Shown in pieces: positions 27,128 to 35,508 of a stretch of 64,000 bases of DNA. The position numbers were made by a program, and so were the translations under genes. Positions within the stretch are counted from its first letter, which is position 1. The number at the start of each line of letters is the position of its first letter. The DNA is from Nitrospirales bacterium LBB_01 (GTDB lineage Bacteria; Nitrospirota; Thermodesulfovibrionia; Thermodesulfovibrionales; Magnetobacteriaceae). The notes below the pieces were generated by a model. The model made no database searches. It had not been told where the DNA came from and saw only the letters and a list, made by a program, of their open reading frames with translations. Location of the stretch: positions 558,001-622,000 of the forward strand of contig CP049016.1 of assembly GCA_004376055.2 (NCBI GenBank). Reading direction: 5' to 3'.

Positions 27128-27673
27128 GTGGGAATAACTTCTTTAATAATAGACGGCTATAATGTAATCGGCACAATACATAAGAATCTTGAAAAAGTGC
27201 GTGAGGAACTAATTGATGACCTCAGCAAGTATAGCCGTGTAAAAGGGCATGATGTGACAGTAGTATTTGATGGTTACAAGAGTAATCAACATCAGTCCTG
27301 GGGACAGCGAGGCGGCATAGAGGTCGTCTATTCAGGGCATGGCGAGGATGCCGACACTCTCATAAAACGTACAATTAAACAGCAAAAAAAACGCTACATT
27401 GTGATTACCTCAGACAGAGATATTGCTACATTTGCGTGGGCTAATGACTGTGTGCCGGTACGTGCTGAGGTTTTTGTCAGGAAAATGGAACAGGCAATTG
27501 ACCGATTGGCAGCAAAACCTGAAGCGCTGCCGGATATAAACTCCCCCTATGACAATATAACCTTCGACTATGAATGTGATGAGGATGACAGAGTATTAAA
27601 AAACAAAAAGGGTAATGCAAGGATTCTGTCAAAAAAAGACAAAATAATAAAAAATGCCCTCGATAAACTTTGA
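27128..27673 (+). CDS. NYN-domain ribonuclease-like protein, YacP family
   Basis: 181 residues. The YacP/Rae1-like NYN (PIN-like) fold shows the acidic metal site residues in SLIIDGYNVIG (Asp about 9), VTVVFDGYKS, GHGEDADTLIKR and VITSDRDIATFA. In Bacillus the relative Rae1 cleaves mRNA in the ribosome. The GTG start at 27128 has only a weak ribosome site (CAGGCAG). The C-terminal 45 residues are charged and probably flexible. It is followed by yggU after 12 nt, a pair that often travels together. Confidence 0.82.
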   Translation: MGITSLIIDGYNVIGTIHKNLEKVREELIDDLSKYSRVKGHDVTVVFDGYKSNQHQSWGQRGGIEVVYSGHGEDADTLIKRTIKQQKKRYIVITSDRDIATFAWANDCVPVRAEVFVRKMEQAIDRLAAKPEALPDINSPYDNITFDYECDEDDRVLKNKKGNARILSKKDKIIKNALDKL

Positions 27674-27685
27674 TAAAGATACTAA

Positions 27686-27967
27686 ATGAGTCTTAATTAT
27701 ATAAAAACAACAAACGGGGTATCGTTTAATGTGAGAGTCATACCGAGATCGTCAGTCAGTGAGGTCTGCGGCGTCATAGAAGGTAGTTTGAAGGTTAAAC
27801 TTACTCCGGCTCCTGTTGACGGCAAGGCAAATAAGGAGCTTTTGGAGGTTCTATATGATTATTTTTCTAAAACAATTCCATCTATCAAAAAAAAAGACAT
27901 AAAAATACTTAAAGGAATGACCTCTAAAACAAAGACCATCGAAATAGCAGGGGTTTTTGAGCTGTGA
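27686..27967 (+). CDS. DUF167 family protein YggU
   Basis: 93 residues. The DUF167 core is seen as FNVRVIPRSSVSEVCG, then LKVKLTPAPVDGKANKELLE and KILKGMTSKTKTIEI. The family is small, conserved and of unclear function. It is complete and lies 12 nt behind the NYN gene. Confidence 0.85.
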   Translation: MSLNYIKTTNGVSFNVRVIPRSSVSEVCGVIEGSLKVKLTPAPVDGKANKELLEVLYDYFSKTIPSIKKKDIKILKGMTSKTKTIEIAGVFEL

Positions 27968-28069
27968 CACCATCCTTTGTAAAAATGACTTGTTATATAA
28001 TGCCTGATATGCTAACATAGCTCAGGTTATTTTTGAATATTAAAATCTGAGTTAGAATGCGATAAGAAA

Positions 28070-29521
28070 ATGTTTAGACGGCTACTTTTAAAAAAAGACA
28101 TAAGTTTGCTTTTATCAGGGGCATTTGATGAGTCAACGGGGCTCAGAAGAGCGCTTAGCACCTTTGAACTGGTATCTCTTGGCGTTGGTGGAATCATTGG
28201 GGCAGGGATTTTTGTGCTGACAGGTCATGCCGCCGCAGAGTTTGCCGGGCCTGCTGTGACACTGTCTTTTTTGCTTGCGCTTGTTGCCTGTGGTTTTGCA
28301 GGGTTTTGTTATGCTGAGCTTGCCTCTATGATGCCGATAGCAGGAAGCGCCTACACTTATGCGTATGCCTCTATGGGCGAATTTGTTGCATGGATTATCG
28401 GCTGGGACCTCATCCTTGAGTATTTTCTCGGCGCTACCACCGTGGCGATAGGCTGGTCAGGATACGTTGTCAGTTTTCTGAAAGACTTTGGTATCTATTT
28501 TCCAGAGAAATTAAGCGGACCTCTTATTTCTTACAACACCGACCTCCACAGTTGGCATTTAACCGGTAATATATTTAATTTACCAGCTCTTGCCATACTT
28601 TTTATAGTAACCACCATTCTGATTGTAGGAATAAGAGTTTCGTCACGGGCCAACACCGCTATTGTAGTGTTAAAGGTCACTATCTTACTTGTGTTTATCA
28701 CAACCGGTGTGTTTTATATAAAACCGGAGCTTTGGCATCCATTTATACCACCAAACACGGGGACTTTTGGTTCGTTTGGAGTAAGCGGCGTATTCAGGGC
28801 GGCAGGTTTCATCTTTTTTGCATACATTGGCTTTGACAGCGTTTCCACTGCGGCATCTGAAGCTAAAAATCCTCAAAAATCACTACCTGTCGGCATATTA
28901 GGCTCTCTTGCCATATGCACCGTTCTCTACTTAGTGGTATCACTTATAATGACAGGCGTTGTGCATTATTCAAAATTAGGAGGCGCTGCCCCAATTGCCA
29001 CAGCTACCGACGCTATGGGACTGACTTTTCTCTCTCCGCTTATTAAAATAGGAGCCATTGCCGGGCTTACCTCTGTAATACTTGTTCTTGCACTGGGACA
29101 GACCAGGATTTTTTATGCCATGTCTAAGGATAACCTGCTTCCCCCAATGTTTTCACGTATTCATAAAAGATACAGAACCCCGCACGTGTCAACTATGGTA
29201 GTGGGCGCTGCCGCCTCTTTAGCCGCCACCCTGCTTCCGATTGATATAGTCAGCGAGCTTGTCAGCATAGGCACTCTGCTTGCGTTTCTTATTGTCTGTG
29301 CCGGCGTGCTGATATTGAAGTACACCCGTCCGGACATAAAACGCACATTCATGGTTCCGTGGGGACCGGTTATCCCTATTGGCGGCATAATTTCTTGTCT
29401 CTATCTAATGGCCGGACTGCCTTTGGGGACGTGGTTCAGGCTGATTATCTGGCTAATTTTGGGATTAATTGTTTATTTTGCCTACAGTATAAAAAAATCA
29501 TCGCTAAATAAGATAGCGTAA
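28070..29521 (+). CDS. APC-family amino acid permease (CAT-like)
   Basis: 483 residues with about twelve to thirteen helices. The first membrane motif LVSLGVGGIIGAGIFVLTG is the unwound helix 1 of APC transporters; FAGFCYAELASMMPIAGSAY is the helix-3 signature; FAYIGFDSVSTAASEAKNPQ precedes helix 7. The sequence is closest to the cationic amino acid/YfnA group, but the substrate cannot be set. DedA follows after 22 nt on the same strand. Confidence 0.88.
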   Translation: MFRRLLLKKDISLLLSGAFDESTGLRRALSTFELVSLGVGGIIGAGIFVLTGHAAAEFAGPAVTLSFLLALVACGFAGFCYAELASMMPIAGSAYTYAYASMGEFVAWIIGWDLILEYFLGATTVAIGWSGYVVSFLKDFGIYFPEKLSGPLISYNTDLHSWHLTGNIFNLPALAILFIVTTILIVGIRVSSRANTAIVVLKVTILLVFITTGVFYIKPELWHPFIPPNTGTFGSFGVSGVFRAAGFIFFAYIGFDSVSTAASEAKNPQKSLPVGILGSLAICTVLYLVVSLIMTGVVHYSKLGGAAPIATATDAMGLTFLSPLIKIGAIAGLTSVILVLALGQTRIFYAMSKDNLLPPMFSRIHKRYRTPHVSTMVVGAAASLAATLLPIDIVSELVSIGTLLAFLIVCAGVLILKYTRPDIKRTFMVPWGPVIPIGGIISCLYLMAGLPLGTWFRLIIWLILGLIVYFAYSIKKSSLNKIA

Positions 29522-29543
29522 TGTTATCATAAGAACGCTCATT

Positions 29544-30188
29544 ATGGAATATCTCTTTAAAGCGCTTGACATGCTGATGCACCTTGATAAGCATCTTGTA
29601 GATTTAACTGCCGCCTATGGGCAGTGGACGTATGCCGTGTTGTTTTCTATTGTGTTTTGTGAAACAGGACTTGTGGTTACTCCTTTTTTGCCGGGTGATT
29701 CGTTGCTTTTTGCAACCGGTGCTATATCAGCCCTTGGCACACTGAGTCCTGTAAAATTAGCAGTTACTCTTTTTTTTGCAGCTATCATAGGGGATAATAC
29801 CAACTACTGGATAGGCAGGTTTCTGGGCCCAAAGGTATTCAGCAGGGAGGACTCAATTGTTCTTAATAAAAAGCACCTTGAGCGAACCCAGAGGTTTTAT
29901 GAAAAATACGGCACTAAAACTATAGTCATCGCCCGTTTTGTTCCAATAATCAGAACATTTGCTCCGTTTGTAGCTGGGATTGGCAGGATGCGCTACAGCA
30001 AATTCATCTCTTTTAGTGTCTTAGGAGGTTTGCTGTGGATTTCTCTTTTTATTTCTGGCGGATATTTTTTTGGGAACTTACCACTTGTAAAGAGAAATTT
30101 TACAATCGTTATATTTGTTATAATAATCTTGTCTGTAATGCCTGCAATTGTAGAGGTTTTACGACATAAATTTGAAAGGAAGGAGTGA
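29544..30188 (+). CDS. DedA family membrane protein (undecaprenyl-phosphate flippase-like)
   Basis: 214 residues with the DedA signatures: ETGLVVTPFLPGDSLLFATG, GDNTNYWIGRFLG, and RFVPIIRTFAPFVAGIGRM with the essential Arg residues. DedA proteins return undecaprenyl phosphate or other lipids across the inner membrane. It overlaps the next gene region, whose ribosome site lies in its last codons (AAGGAG). Confidence 0.9.
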   Translation: MEYLFKALDMLMHLDKHLVDLTAAYGQWTYAVLFSIVFCETGLVVTPFLPGDSLLFATGAISALGTLSPVKLAVTLFFAAIIGDNTNYWIGRFLGPKVFSREDSIVLNKKHLERTQRFYEKYGTKTIVIARFVPIIRTFAPFVAGIGRMRYSKFISFSVLGGLLWISLFISGGYFFGNLPLVKRNFTIVIFVIIILSVMPAIVEVLRHKFERKE

Positions 30189-30190
30189 GG

Positions 30191-30607
30191 ATGAAAACTA
30201 TAGTCTTGTTAGTCAATAAGGGCACTATGCCTATGATGAGTTTTTCCTTAAAAGGTTTTGAAAAGGTAGCTGATATACGGTATGTTAAGGACGTTGCTCA
30301 GCTTATGCAGGTTTTTTCTATGCAGCAAGAATGCTGTATGGCCATAATAGAAACTAAGGTAAATGAGGTGCTCATAACGGATTCATTGCCGGAAATCCGC
30401 AAGAAATTTGAAAACGTAAAGTTATTGCTTATTGACTCCGGTGACATATCTCAGGAGCAGATAATAGAGCTGATAAGAACCCACATGTGTCACAGTGTTG
30501 TGCTTAAGCCCTTTACAGCACAAAAAATCTCAGATAATATATACACACTGTGCGGGTTCCCTAAACCAGGCAAATCGTGGTATGAACACACAAAGAAAAT
30601 AAACTAA
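30191..30607 (+). CDS. Degenerate receiver-like protein without phospho-acceptor Asp
   Basis: 138 residues with the alternating alpha/beta pattern of a receiver: KTIVLLVNKG where the acidic pair should be, CMAIIETKVN where the Asp should be (Glu instead), KLLLIDSGD, and SVVLKPFTAQKI with the Lys kept. The acidic pair and the Asp are lost, so it cannot be phosphorylated in the usual way and may act as a constitutive or protein-binding module. The tail LCGFPKPGKSWYEH resembles the DSFGFQKPVEV after the receiver-like domain at 53145. The ATG at 30191 was preferred over a GTG at 30185 because AAGGAG fits it. Confidence 0.65.
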   Translation: MKTIVLLVNKGTMPMMSFSLKGFEKVADIRYVKDVAQLMQVFSMQQECCMAIIETKVNEVLITDSLPEIRKKFENVKLLLIDSGDISQEQIIELIRTHMCHSVVLKPFTAQKISDNIYTLCGFPKPGKSWYEHTKKIN

Positions 30608-30690
30608 TACACCACAGCTTATAGTTGTTGAATTATCTGTGCGTTTTTGTTTCCATCTTACGGTTGTAATTCTCTCTTTCAAACAGAAGG

Positions 30691-31248
30691 TCAATCAACA
30701 GCTATTTTGTCTGTTTCAACCCCATTGGACTCATGTAACGGAGTCATCGGCAAATGAGTTTCAACTCCTGTGTCATCGGCTATACCAATATCGGTATTTA
30801 TACCGTAGTCTTCACGGGTCATATCTGCTAAAGCAAGCAGATGATTGTTTGTGAGGGATGCTAAATCTATGTACGAACCATCTGATAAAACGACTTCAAG
30901 TTTTACACGGGCAATGCCTGTTCTGAGAAGACCAATATCTTTTGCAGCAAGATAGGACAAGTCTATTTCTTTTTTTCTGCCCCTGGGTCCCCTGTCATTT
31001 ATAACTACCACTGTTGACTCACCATTTGAAATGTTTGTGACCTTTACAAGTGTTCCAAATGGAAGCGTTCTATGGGCGGCTGTGCGCTTGTTTTTTTGGA
31101 AAATCTGACCAGATGCAGTCCTCCTGCCGTAGTGTTTTTTCCCATACCATGAAGCTTTATATGATGCTGCCTCTGCACTAATCTCAAAAATCAGAAGCAT
31201 TGAAGCAACACATAAGACTATAGATAACAAAGTTCTTGTTCTTTTCAT
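30691..31248 (-). CDS. rlpA: RlpA-like septal ring lytic transglycosylase domain protein
   Basis: 185 residues: signal peptide (1-27, ending SAEAASY), then the RlpA double-psi beta-barrel: YKASWYGKKHYGRRTASGQI, FTAAHRTLPFGT-type AAHRTLPFGTLVKVTN and VVVINDRGPRGRKKEIDLSY with the catalytic Asp in NDRGP. It cleaves naked glycan strands in the periplasm. No lipobox Cys is seen, so it is soluble or secreted rather than a lipoprotein. The SPOR domain is absent; the tail (about 135-185) is not recognised. Confidence 0.88.
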   Translation of the reverse strand: MKRTRTLLSIVLCVASMLLIFEISAEAASYKASWYGKKHYGRRTASGQIFQKNKRTAAHRTLPFGTLVKVTNISNGESTVVVINDRGPRGRKKEIDLSYLAAKDIGLLRTGIARVKLEVVLSDGSYIDLASLTNNHLLALADMTREDYGINTDIGIADDTGVETHLPMTPLHESNGVETDKIAVD

Positions 31249-31431
31249 TTTACCCCCTTGCTATTGGACGAAAATCTGTACCCCAATACAGATTTTTAAT
31301 TATATTTCGCAGTGAGCTATCCTAACATATTATTTGTATTTTGTCAAGAGAAAAAAATCATCAAGCGTGTGTAGAAAATTAAGTTTTCAGAAACAATAAC
31401 TTCAAAAGAAAAGCAAAGTAAAAAACATTTT

Positions 31432-31624
31432 ATTGCCTATGCAGTTAGCTCCGCAAACAAAAAAATGGATTCCTGCCTTCGCAGGAATGACAAGAAAAAA
31501 AGGAATGACAAAAAAAAGAAATGGCCCCCCTTTGTCATTCCCGCCTACGAGCGGGAATCCAGTCCTTTTAATTGTATCATTTGCTGACTGAAAAAAATCT
31601 ACAGGAGTTAACTCAATAAGCATT
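31432..31624. mobile_element. Miniature inverted-repeat element, copy 2
   Basis: Ends ATTGCCTATGCAGTTAGCTC(C) on the left and GGAGTTAACTCAATAAGCAT(T) on the right, flanked by the exact 8-bp direct repeat AACATTTT (31424-31431 and 31625-31632). It carries the hairpins ATTCCTGCCTTCGCAGGAAT and ATTCCCGCCTACGAGCGGGA(AT). It is almost identical to copy 3 but lacks about 19 bp. It lies between rlpA and rpmI, upstream of the promoter of the ribosomal protein operon. Confidence 0.85.
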
Positions 31625-31654
31625 AACATTTTTATTAGTGATAAAAATTTTGAC

Positions 31655-31684
31655 TTGTAAAAGAAATTAGCATTGTGTTACAAT
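31655..31684 (+). promoter_or_regulatory. Promoter of the rpmI-rplT-pheST operon
   Basis: TTGTAA at 31655-31660 and TACAAT at 31679-31684, spacer 18, with an extended -10 (TGTTACAAT). The ATG at 31722 follows about 37 nt later with AGGAGG at 31709-31714. infC is not present, so the operon starts at rpmI here. Confidence 0.5.
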
Positions 31685-31721
31685 TTTTAGTTAGGAAAGA
31701 CTATATTAGGAGGGCATAGAA

Positions 31722-31919
31722 ATGCCAAAGATGAAGACTCACAGGGGTGCGGCGAAGAGGTTCAGTAAGACCGGCACCGGGAAAATAAAGAGAAACAAGG
31801 CTTATAAGAGCCATCTGCTTACTGGAAAGCCGGCAAAGCGCACTCGCAAGCTGAAAAAATCTGCCATAGTGGACAGCACTCAGCACAAAAACACGGCGAG
31901 GATGATACCGTATCTGTAG
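31722..31919 (+). CDS. rpmI: 50S ribosomal protein L35
   Basis: 65 residues, the usual length, with the conserved start [20 protein letters not shown] and [17 protein letters not shown]. It is followed by rplT after 54 nt. It is the first gene of this operon in the window. Confidence 0.97.
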   Translation: MPKMKTHRGAAKRFSKTGTGKIKRNKAYKSHLLTGKPAKRTRKLKKSAIVDSTQHKNTARMIPYL

Positions 31920-31973
31920 TCGGCTGTTTTATCGTAAATAATATAAATTTATATATTCATAGGAGGGGTATAG

Positions 31974-32330
31974 ATGCCCAGAGCAAAAGGTGGATTTAAG
32001 ACAAGACGCAGGAGAAAGAAGCTGCTTGAAAAGGCGCGCGGTTATTATGGCGGCAGAAGTAAGTTATACAGAGTGGCATCAGAGGCGGTTGACCACGCAC
32101 TTACTCATGCCTATAATCACAGAAAACTGAAAAAGCGTGAGTTCAGAGCGCTTTGGATAATCAGAATAAACGCAGCCGTAAGAGCCATTGGGCTTACCTA
32201 CAGCAAGTTTATTGCTGGCTTAAAGAAGGCTAACGTAGAGCTTGACAGAAAAGTCCTTGCCGACCTTGCGCTTAATGACATAGCCCGTTTTAATGAAATA
32301 GCAGAATCTGTAAAAGCCGGCTTAGCATAG
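31974..32330 (+). CDS. rplT: 50S ribosomal protein L20
   Basis: 118 residues, the usual length. Conserved segments are [40 protein letters not shown] and [20 protein letters not shown]. The Shine-Dalgarno AGGAGGGG lies before the ATG. pheS starts 9 nt after the stop. Confidence 0.98.
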   Translation: MPRAKGGFKTRRRRKKLLEKARGYYGGRSKLYRVASEAVDHALTHAYNHRKLKKREFRALWIIRINAAVRAIGLTYSKFIAGLKKANVELDRKVLADLALNDIARFNEIAESVKAGLA

Positions 32331-32339
32331 TCCAGGTGC

Positions 32340-33377
32340 GTGGATTATTACGCTAAACTAGAAGAGTCATTTCAGAGTGAGCTCCAAAGTGTTTCAAACA
32401 CGGTGGAGCTGCAAACACTCCTTTCAAAATACATCGGCAAAAATGGTTTTATAACTCAGAAACTTAAGGAAATGGCAGCTGCGCCTAAAGAGGAGCGGGC
32501 AGCACTTGGTAAGGCAGTAAATAAACTCAAATGCTATATAGAGGAGCAGGGAAAGGAAAAAAAAGCCTCACTTTCCAAAAAGGACAATCGCACCTATGTT
32601 GACATAACCCTTCCCGGTGCCTACGTAAAACCCGGCGGCAGACATCCGGTAAAAATCGTACTCAATGAAATCATAGATATTTTTGTTTCGATGGGGTTTG
32701 CCGTAGAAGAGGGACCTGAGGTGGAAACCGACTTCTACAATTTTGAAGCGCTCAATATACCTCTAAACCATCCTGCAAGGGATATGCAAGACACGTTTTA
32801 CATAAAACCACTGGGTGCGGAAACACCTGCGAACTCATACAGGGAATCAAATATAGTGCTGAGAACTCATACATCGCCGGTTCAGATTCGTATCATGGAA
32901 AAAAAGAAACCGCCGCTTATGTTTATAGCTCCGGGCAAAGTCTATCGCTGTGATTCCGACATATCGCACACACCGATTTTTCATCAAGTGGAGGGGCTTA
33001 TGGTCGATGAGGGAATAACGTTTGCCAATTTAAAGGCGGTGCTTGAAGCGTTTATTCACATAGTGTTTGGGCCTGATGTTCCGGTGCGTTTCAGGCCGAG
33101 TTTTTTCCCCTTTACCGAGCCATCGGCTGAGGTTGATATGGGATGTTTTTCCTGTAAGGGCACAGGGTGCAGGGTGTGTAAGAACTCTGGGTGGATAGAG
33201 ATACTGGGAGCCGGAATGGTTGACCCTAGGGTGTTTAATAAGGCAGGTATTGACACGAATGTTTATACAGGGTTTGCTTTTGGGATCGGAATAGAAAGAA
33301 TAGCAAGTTTAAAGTATGGGATAGACGATATCCGGCTTAATTATGAGGGTGATTTGAGATTTTTGAGGCAGTTCTAA
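32340..33377 (+). CDS. pheS: Phenylalanyl-tRNA synthetase alpha subunit
   Basis: 345 residues. The N-terminal coiled coil (1-90) is followed by the class II core: PGGRHPVKIVLNEIIDIFVS, the FDALNIP-like FEALNIPLNHPARDMQDTFY motif 1-2 region, LRTHTSPVQIR, GKVYRCDSDISHTPIFHQVE (motif 2) and GFAFGIGIERIASLKYGIDD (motif 3). A Cys-rich insert CFSCKGTGCRVCKNSGW (about 263-279) is typical of many bacterial PheS. The start is GTG at 32340. It binds Phe and ATP with PheT as an alpha2beta2 enzyme. Confidence 0.96.
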   Translation: MDYYAKLEESFQSELQSVSNTVELQTLLSKYIGKNGFITQKLKEMAAAPKEERAALGKAVNKLKCYIEEQGKEKKASLSKKDNRTYVDITLPGAYVKPGGRHPVKIVLNEIIDIFVSMGFAVEEGPEVETDFYNFEALNIPLNHPARDMQDTFYIKPLGAETPANSYRESNIVLRTHTSPVQIRIMEKKKPPLMFIAPGKVYRCDSDISHTPIFHQVEGLMVDEGITFANLKAVLEAFIHIVFGPDVPVRFRPSFFPFTEPSAEVDMGCFSCKGTGCRVCKNSGWIEILGAGMVDPRVFNKAGIDTNVYTGFAFGIGIERIASLKYGIDDIRLNYEGDLRFLRQF

Positions 33378-33380
33378 TCT

Positions 33381-35492
33381 ATGCTTTTACCGATTGAATG
33401 GTTGGCGGATTTTATTGAAATAGTTGAGCCGACTGACAAACTCTCTGCTATGTTTACTATGGCAGGGCTTGAAGTAGAGGCGGTTTATGGTCAAGGACTG
33501 GACACTGTCCTTGAAATAAACGTGACTCCAAACAGAGGGGATTGCCTAAGTATATTGGGGTTAGCAAGGGAGCTTTCGGCAATAACCGGCAGACCGATTA
33601 AATTAAAAAATATAGACAATACTGTTGCCGATAAATCAGAAGAAATATCTATTGAGATAGCTGACACCGATTTGTGCAAGCGGTATTCAGGGAAAATAAT
33701 ACGCAGGGTGAAGGTTACTCAATCTCCCGATTGGTTAACCAAACGCCTTCAGGCTGTAGGACAACTACGTCCTATCAACAACATTGTGGACATCACAAAC
33801 TATGTTTTGTTTGAATTGGGACAGCCGCTTCATGCCTTTGATTTAAACAAGCTGCGTGGAAATGCAATACGTGTAAAGAGAGCAGACAGGGATGTTAAAG
33901 TAAAATCACTTGATGGGATTGACAGAGTTGTCTCAGTCGATAGTCTCTTGATTTGGGACGGAGTTAGACCTGTTGCTATAGCAGGTGTGATGGGAGCTGA
34001 AAACTCTGAGGTAACCCCTGACACGACGGATATATTTCTTGAGAGCGCTTGGTTTTTACCTGAATCGGTGAGAAAGACTTCAAAAGTGCTTGGACTTCGT
34101 TCGGAATCGTCCTATCGGTTTGAAAGAGCTACTGATATTGATGGTACGCTGAGAGCATTAAACAGGGCAGCGGAGCTTATTGTTGAGTTATGCGGCTCTG
34201 CCACGCCATCCATAGATATTTATCCGCAAAGGTACGAGCCTATTAAGATAGTGCTGAAAAATGAAAACGTTAAAAAACTGCTTGGCATAGATATTTCAGA
34301 TGATACGGTTCGGAGTATTTTGGAGCGGCTCGGGTTTATCGTCTCAGGTGATAATGGTGTCTTTAGTGTTTCAGTACCCTCTCACAGAACCGACATCGAG
34401 CTTGAAGCCGATCTCATAGAGGAAATAACAAGAATACACGGTTACAACAACATACCCAGCGTGATGCCACGCGCCTGTGTCAGTGCTAAGATAAATAAGC
34501 ATAAGGAGATATTGTTAAGGCCGCTCGGAGGTCACCTAAGACAGGCAGGATTTACTGAGACAATAAACTATAGCTTTATGCCTCTAGATGCACTGGATAC
34601 ATTTTTAATACCAGATGGGGATGAGAGGCGAAAAACAGTTGAGGTGTTAAATCCTCTTAGTAAAGAGCAATCGGTTCTTCGGACATTTTTACTTCCCGCA
34701 CTTATAGAAAACCTTAAATTAAATTTAAACACAGGGCAAAAGGAAATTCATTTGTATGAGGCAGGAACTGTGTTCATAAACGAGGGAAACACTCTTCCCA
34801 CGGAGCATTTTAAACTTTCTATGGTGTCATACAATGGAACGGCTAAGAAATTATGGCAGTCTGAACACCCAATATTTTATAAATTAAGGGGAATAATAGA
34901 TGCAATGAAAGAATCTCTGTGGCAGACAGACAACCGGGACAGTGAAGATGGTTGGAAACTGATATATAAGGAGTTTTTATCGGCACAACCTTCTGATCCT
35001 TTTCTTTCTAATAATAACGCCTGTGCGATACAGATTGAAAGGAGAAACGAGAAGCCTATACTTATAGGGTATATGGGGCTTCTTTCGCCTGAATTTTTAA
35101 GCAAACTTGGACTAGAAATACAGGGCACAGACGTGGGAGTTGTTGAGTTATCGCTCGATGCGGTTTTTAAAACAGAGCAACATTCATTGAGATACAGACC
35201 ATTTCCAAAGTATCCCCCTATATTGCGGGATGTGGCGATTGTGGTTGATTTGGGGTTTGCCTCAGCAGATATGGTGAAATTAATCAGGGAGTTTGACCGC
35301 AATTTAATCGAATCGGTGGAGATTTTCGATGTTTATACCGGTAAATCCGTGGGTGAGAGTAAAAAGAGCATAGCGTGTCATATTGTATATAGATCAGCAG
35401 AGAGAACCCTTGTAGATGATGAGATAGATGATCTGCATGGGCGAATGGTCAGTCATTTATTGAAAGAAACCGGAGGAGCCTTAAGAAGTTAA
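33381..35492 (+). CDS. pheT: Phenylalanyl-tRNA synthetase beta subunit, lacking the OB tRNA-binding domain
   Basis: 703 residues against about 790-800 usual. It starts normally (LLPIEWLADFIEI) and then jumps from TMAGLEVEAVYGQGLD directly to TVLEINVTPNRGDCLSILGL. The EMAP-like OB-fold domain of about 100 residues that normally lies between these is absent. The B3/B4 editing domain, B5 domain (PSHRTDIELEADLIEEITRI), the catalytic-like core and the C-terminal FDX-ACB domain (RPFPKYPPILRDVAIVVD) are present. The gap falls exactly at a domain border in a smooth frame, so this is a true deletion, not a frameshift. It starts 3 nt after pheS. Confidence 0.94.
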   Translation: MLLPIEWLADFIEIVEPTDKLSAMFTMAGLEVEAVYGQGLDTVLEINVTPNRGDCLSILGLARELSAITGRPIKLKNIDNTVADKSEEISIEIADTDLCKRYSGKIIRRVKVTQSPDWLTKRLQAVGQLRPINNIVDITNYVLFELGQPLHAFDLNKLRGNAIRVKRADRDVKVKSLDGIDRVVSVDSLLIWDGVRPVAIAGVMGAENSEVTPDTTDIFLESAWFLPESVRKTSKVLGLRSESSYRFERATDIDGTLRALNRAAELIVELCGSATPSIDIYPQRYEPIKIVLKNENVKKLLGIDISDDTVRSILERLGFIVSGDNGVFSVSVPSHRTDIELEADLIEEITRIHGYNNIPSVMPRACVSAKINKHKEILLRPLGGHLRQAGFTETINYSFMPLDALDTFLIPDGDERRKTVEVLNPLSKEQSVLRTFLLPALIENLKLNLNTGQKEIHLYEAGTVFINEGNTLPTEHFKLSMVSYNGTAKKLWQSEHPIFYKLRGIIDAMKESLWQTDNRDSEDGWKLIYKEFLSAQPSDPFLSNNNACAIQIERRNEKPILIGYMGLLSPEFLSKLGLEIQGTDVGVVELSLDAVFKTEQHSLRYRPFPKYPPILRDVAIVVDLGFASADMVKLIREFDRNLIESVEIFDVYTGKSVGESKKSIACHIVYRSAERTLVDDEIDDLHGRMVSHLLKETGGALRS

Positions 35493-35508
35493 TCTTGCAA
35501 TCTGACGG

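Noticed and set aside
31402-31629. 75-residue minus-strand frame beginning MLMLIELTPVDFFQ
   Set aside because: It lies almost wholly inside miniature element copy 2, and its repeated GFPLVGGND-type words come from the inverted repeats; copy 3 gives the same kind of frame at 47049-47246.
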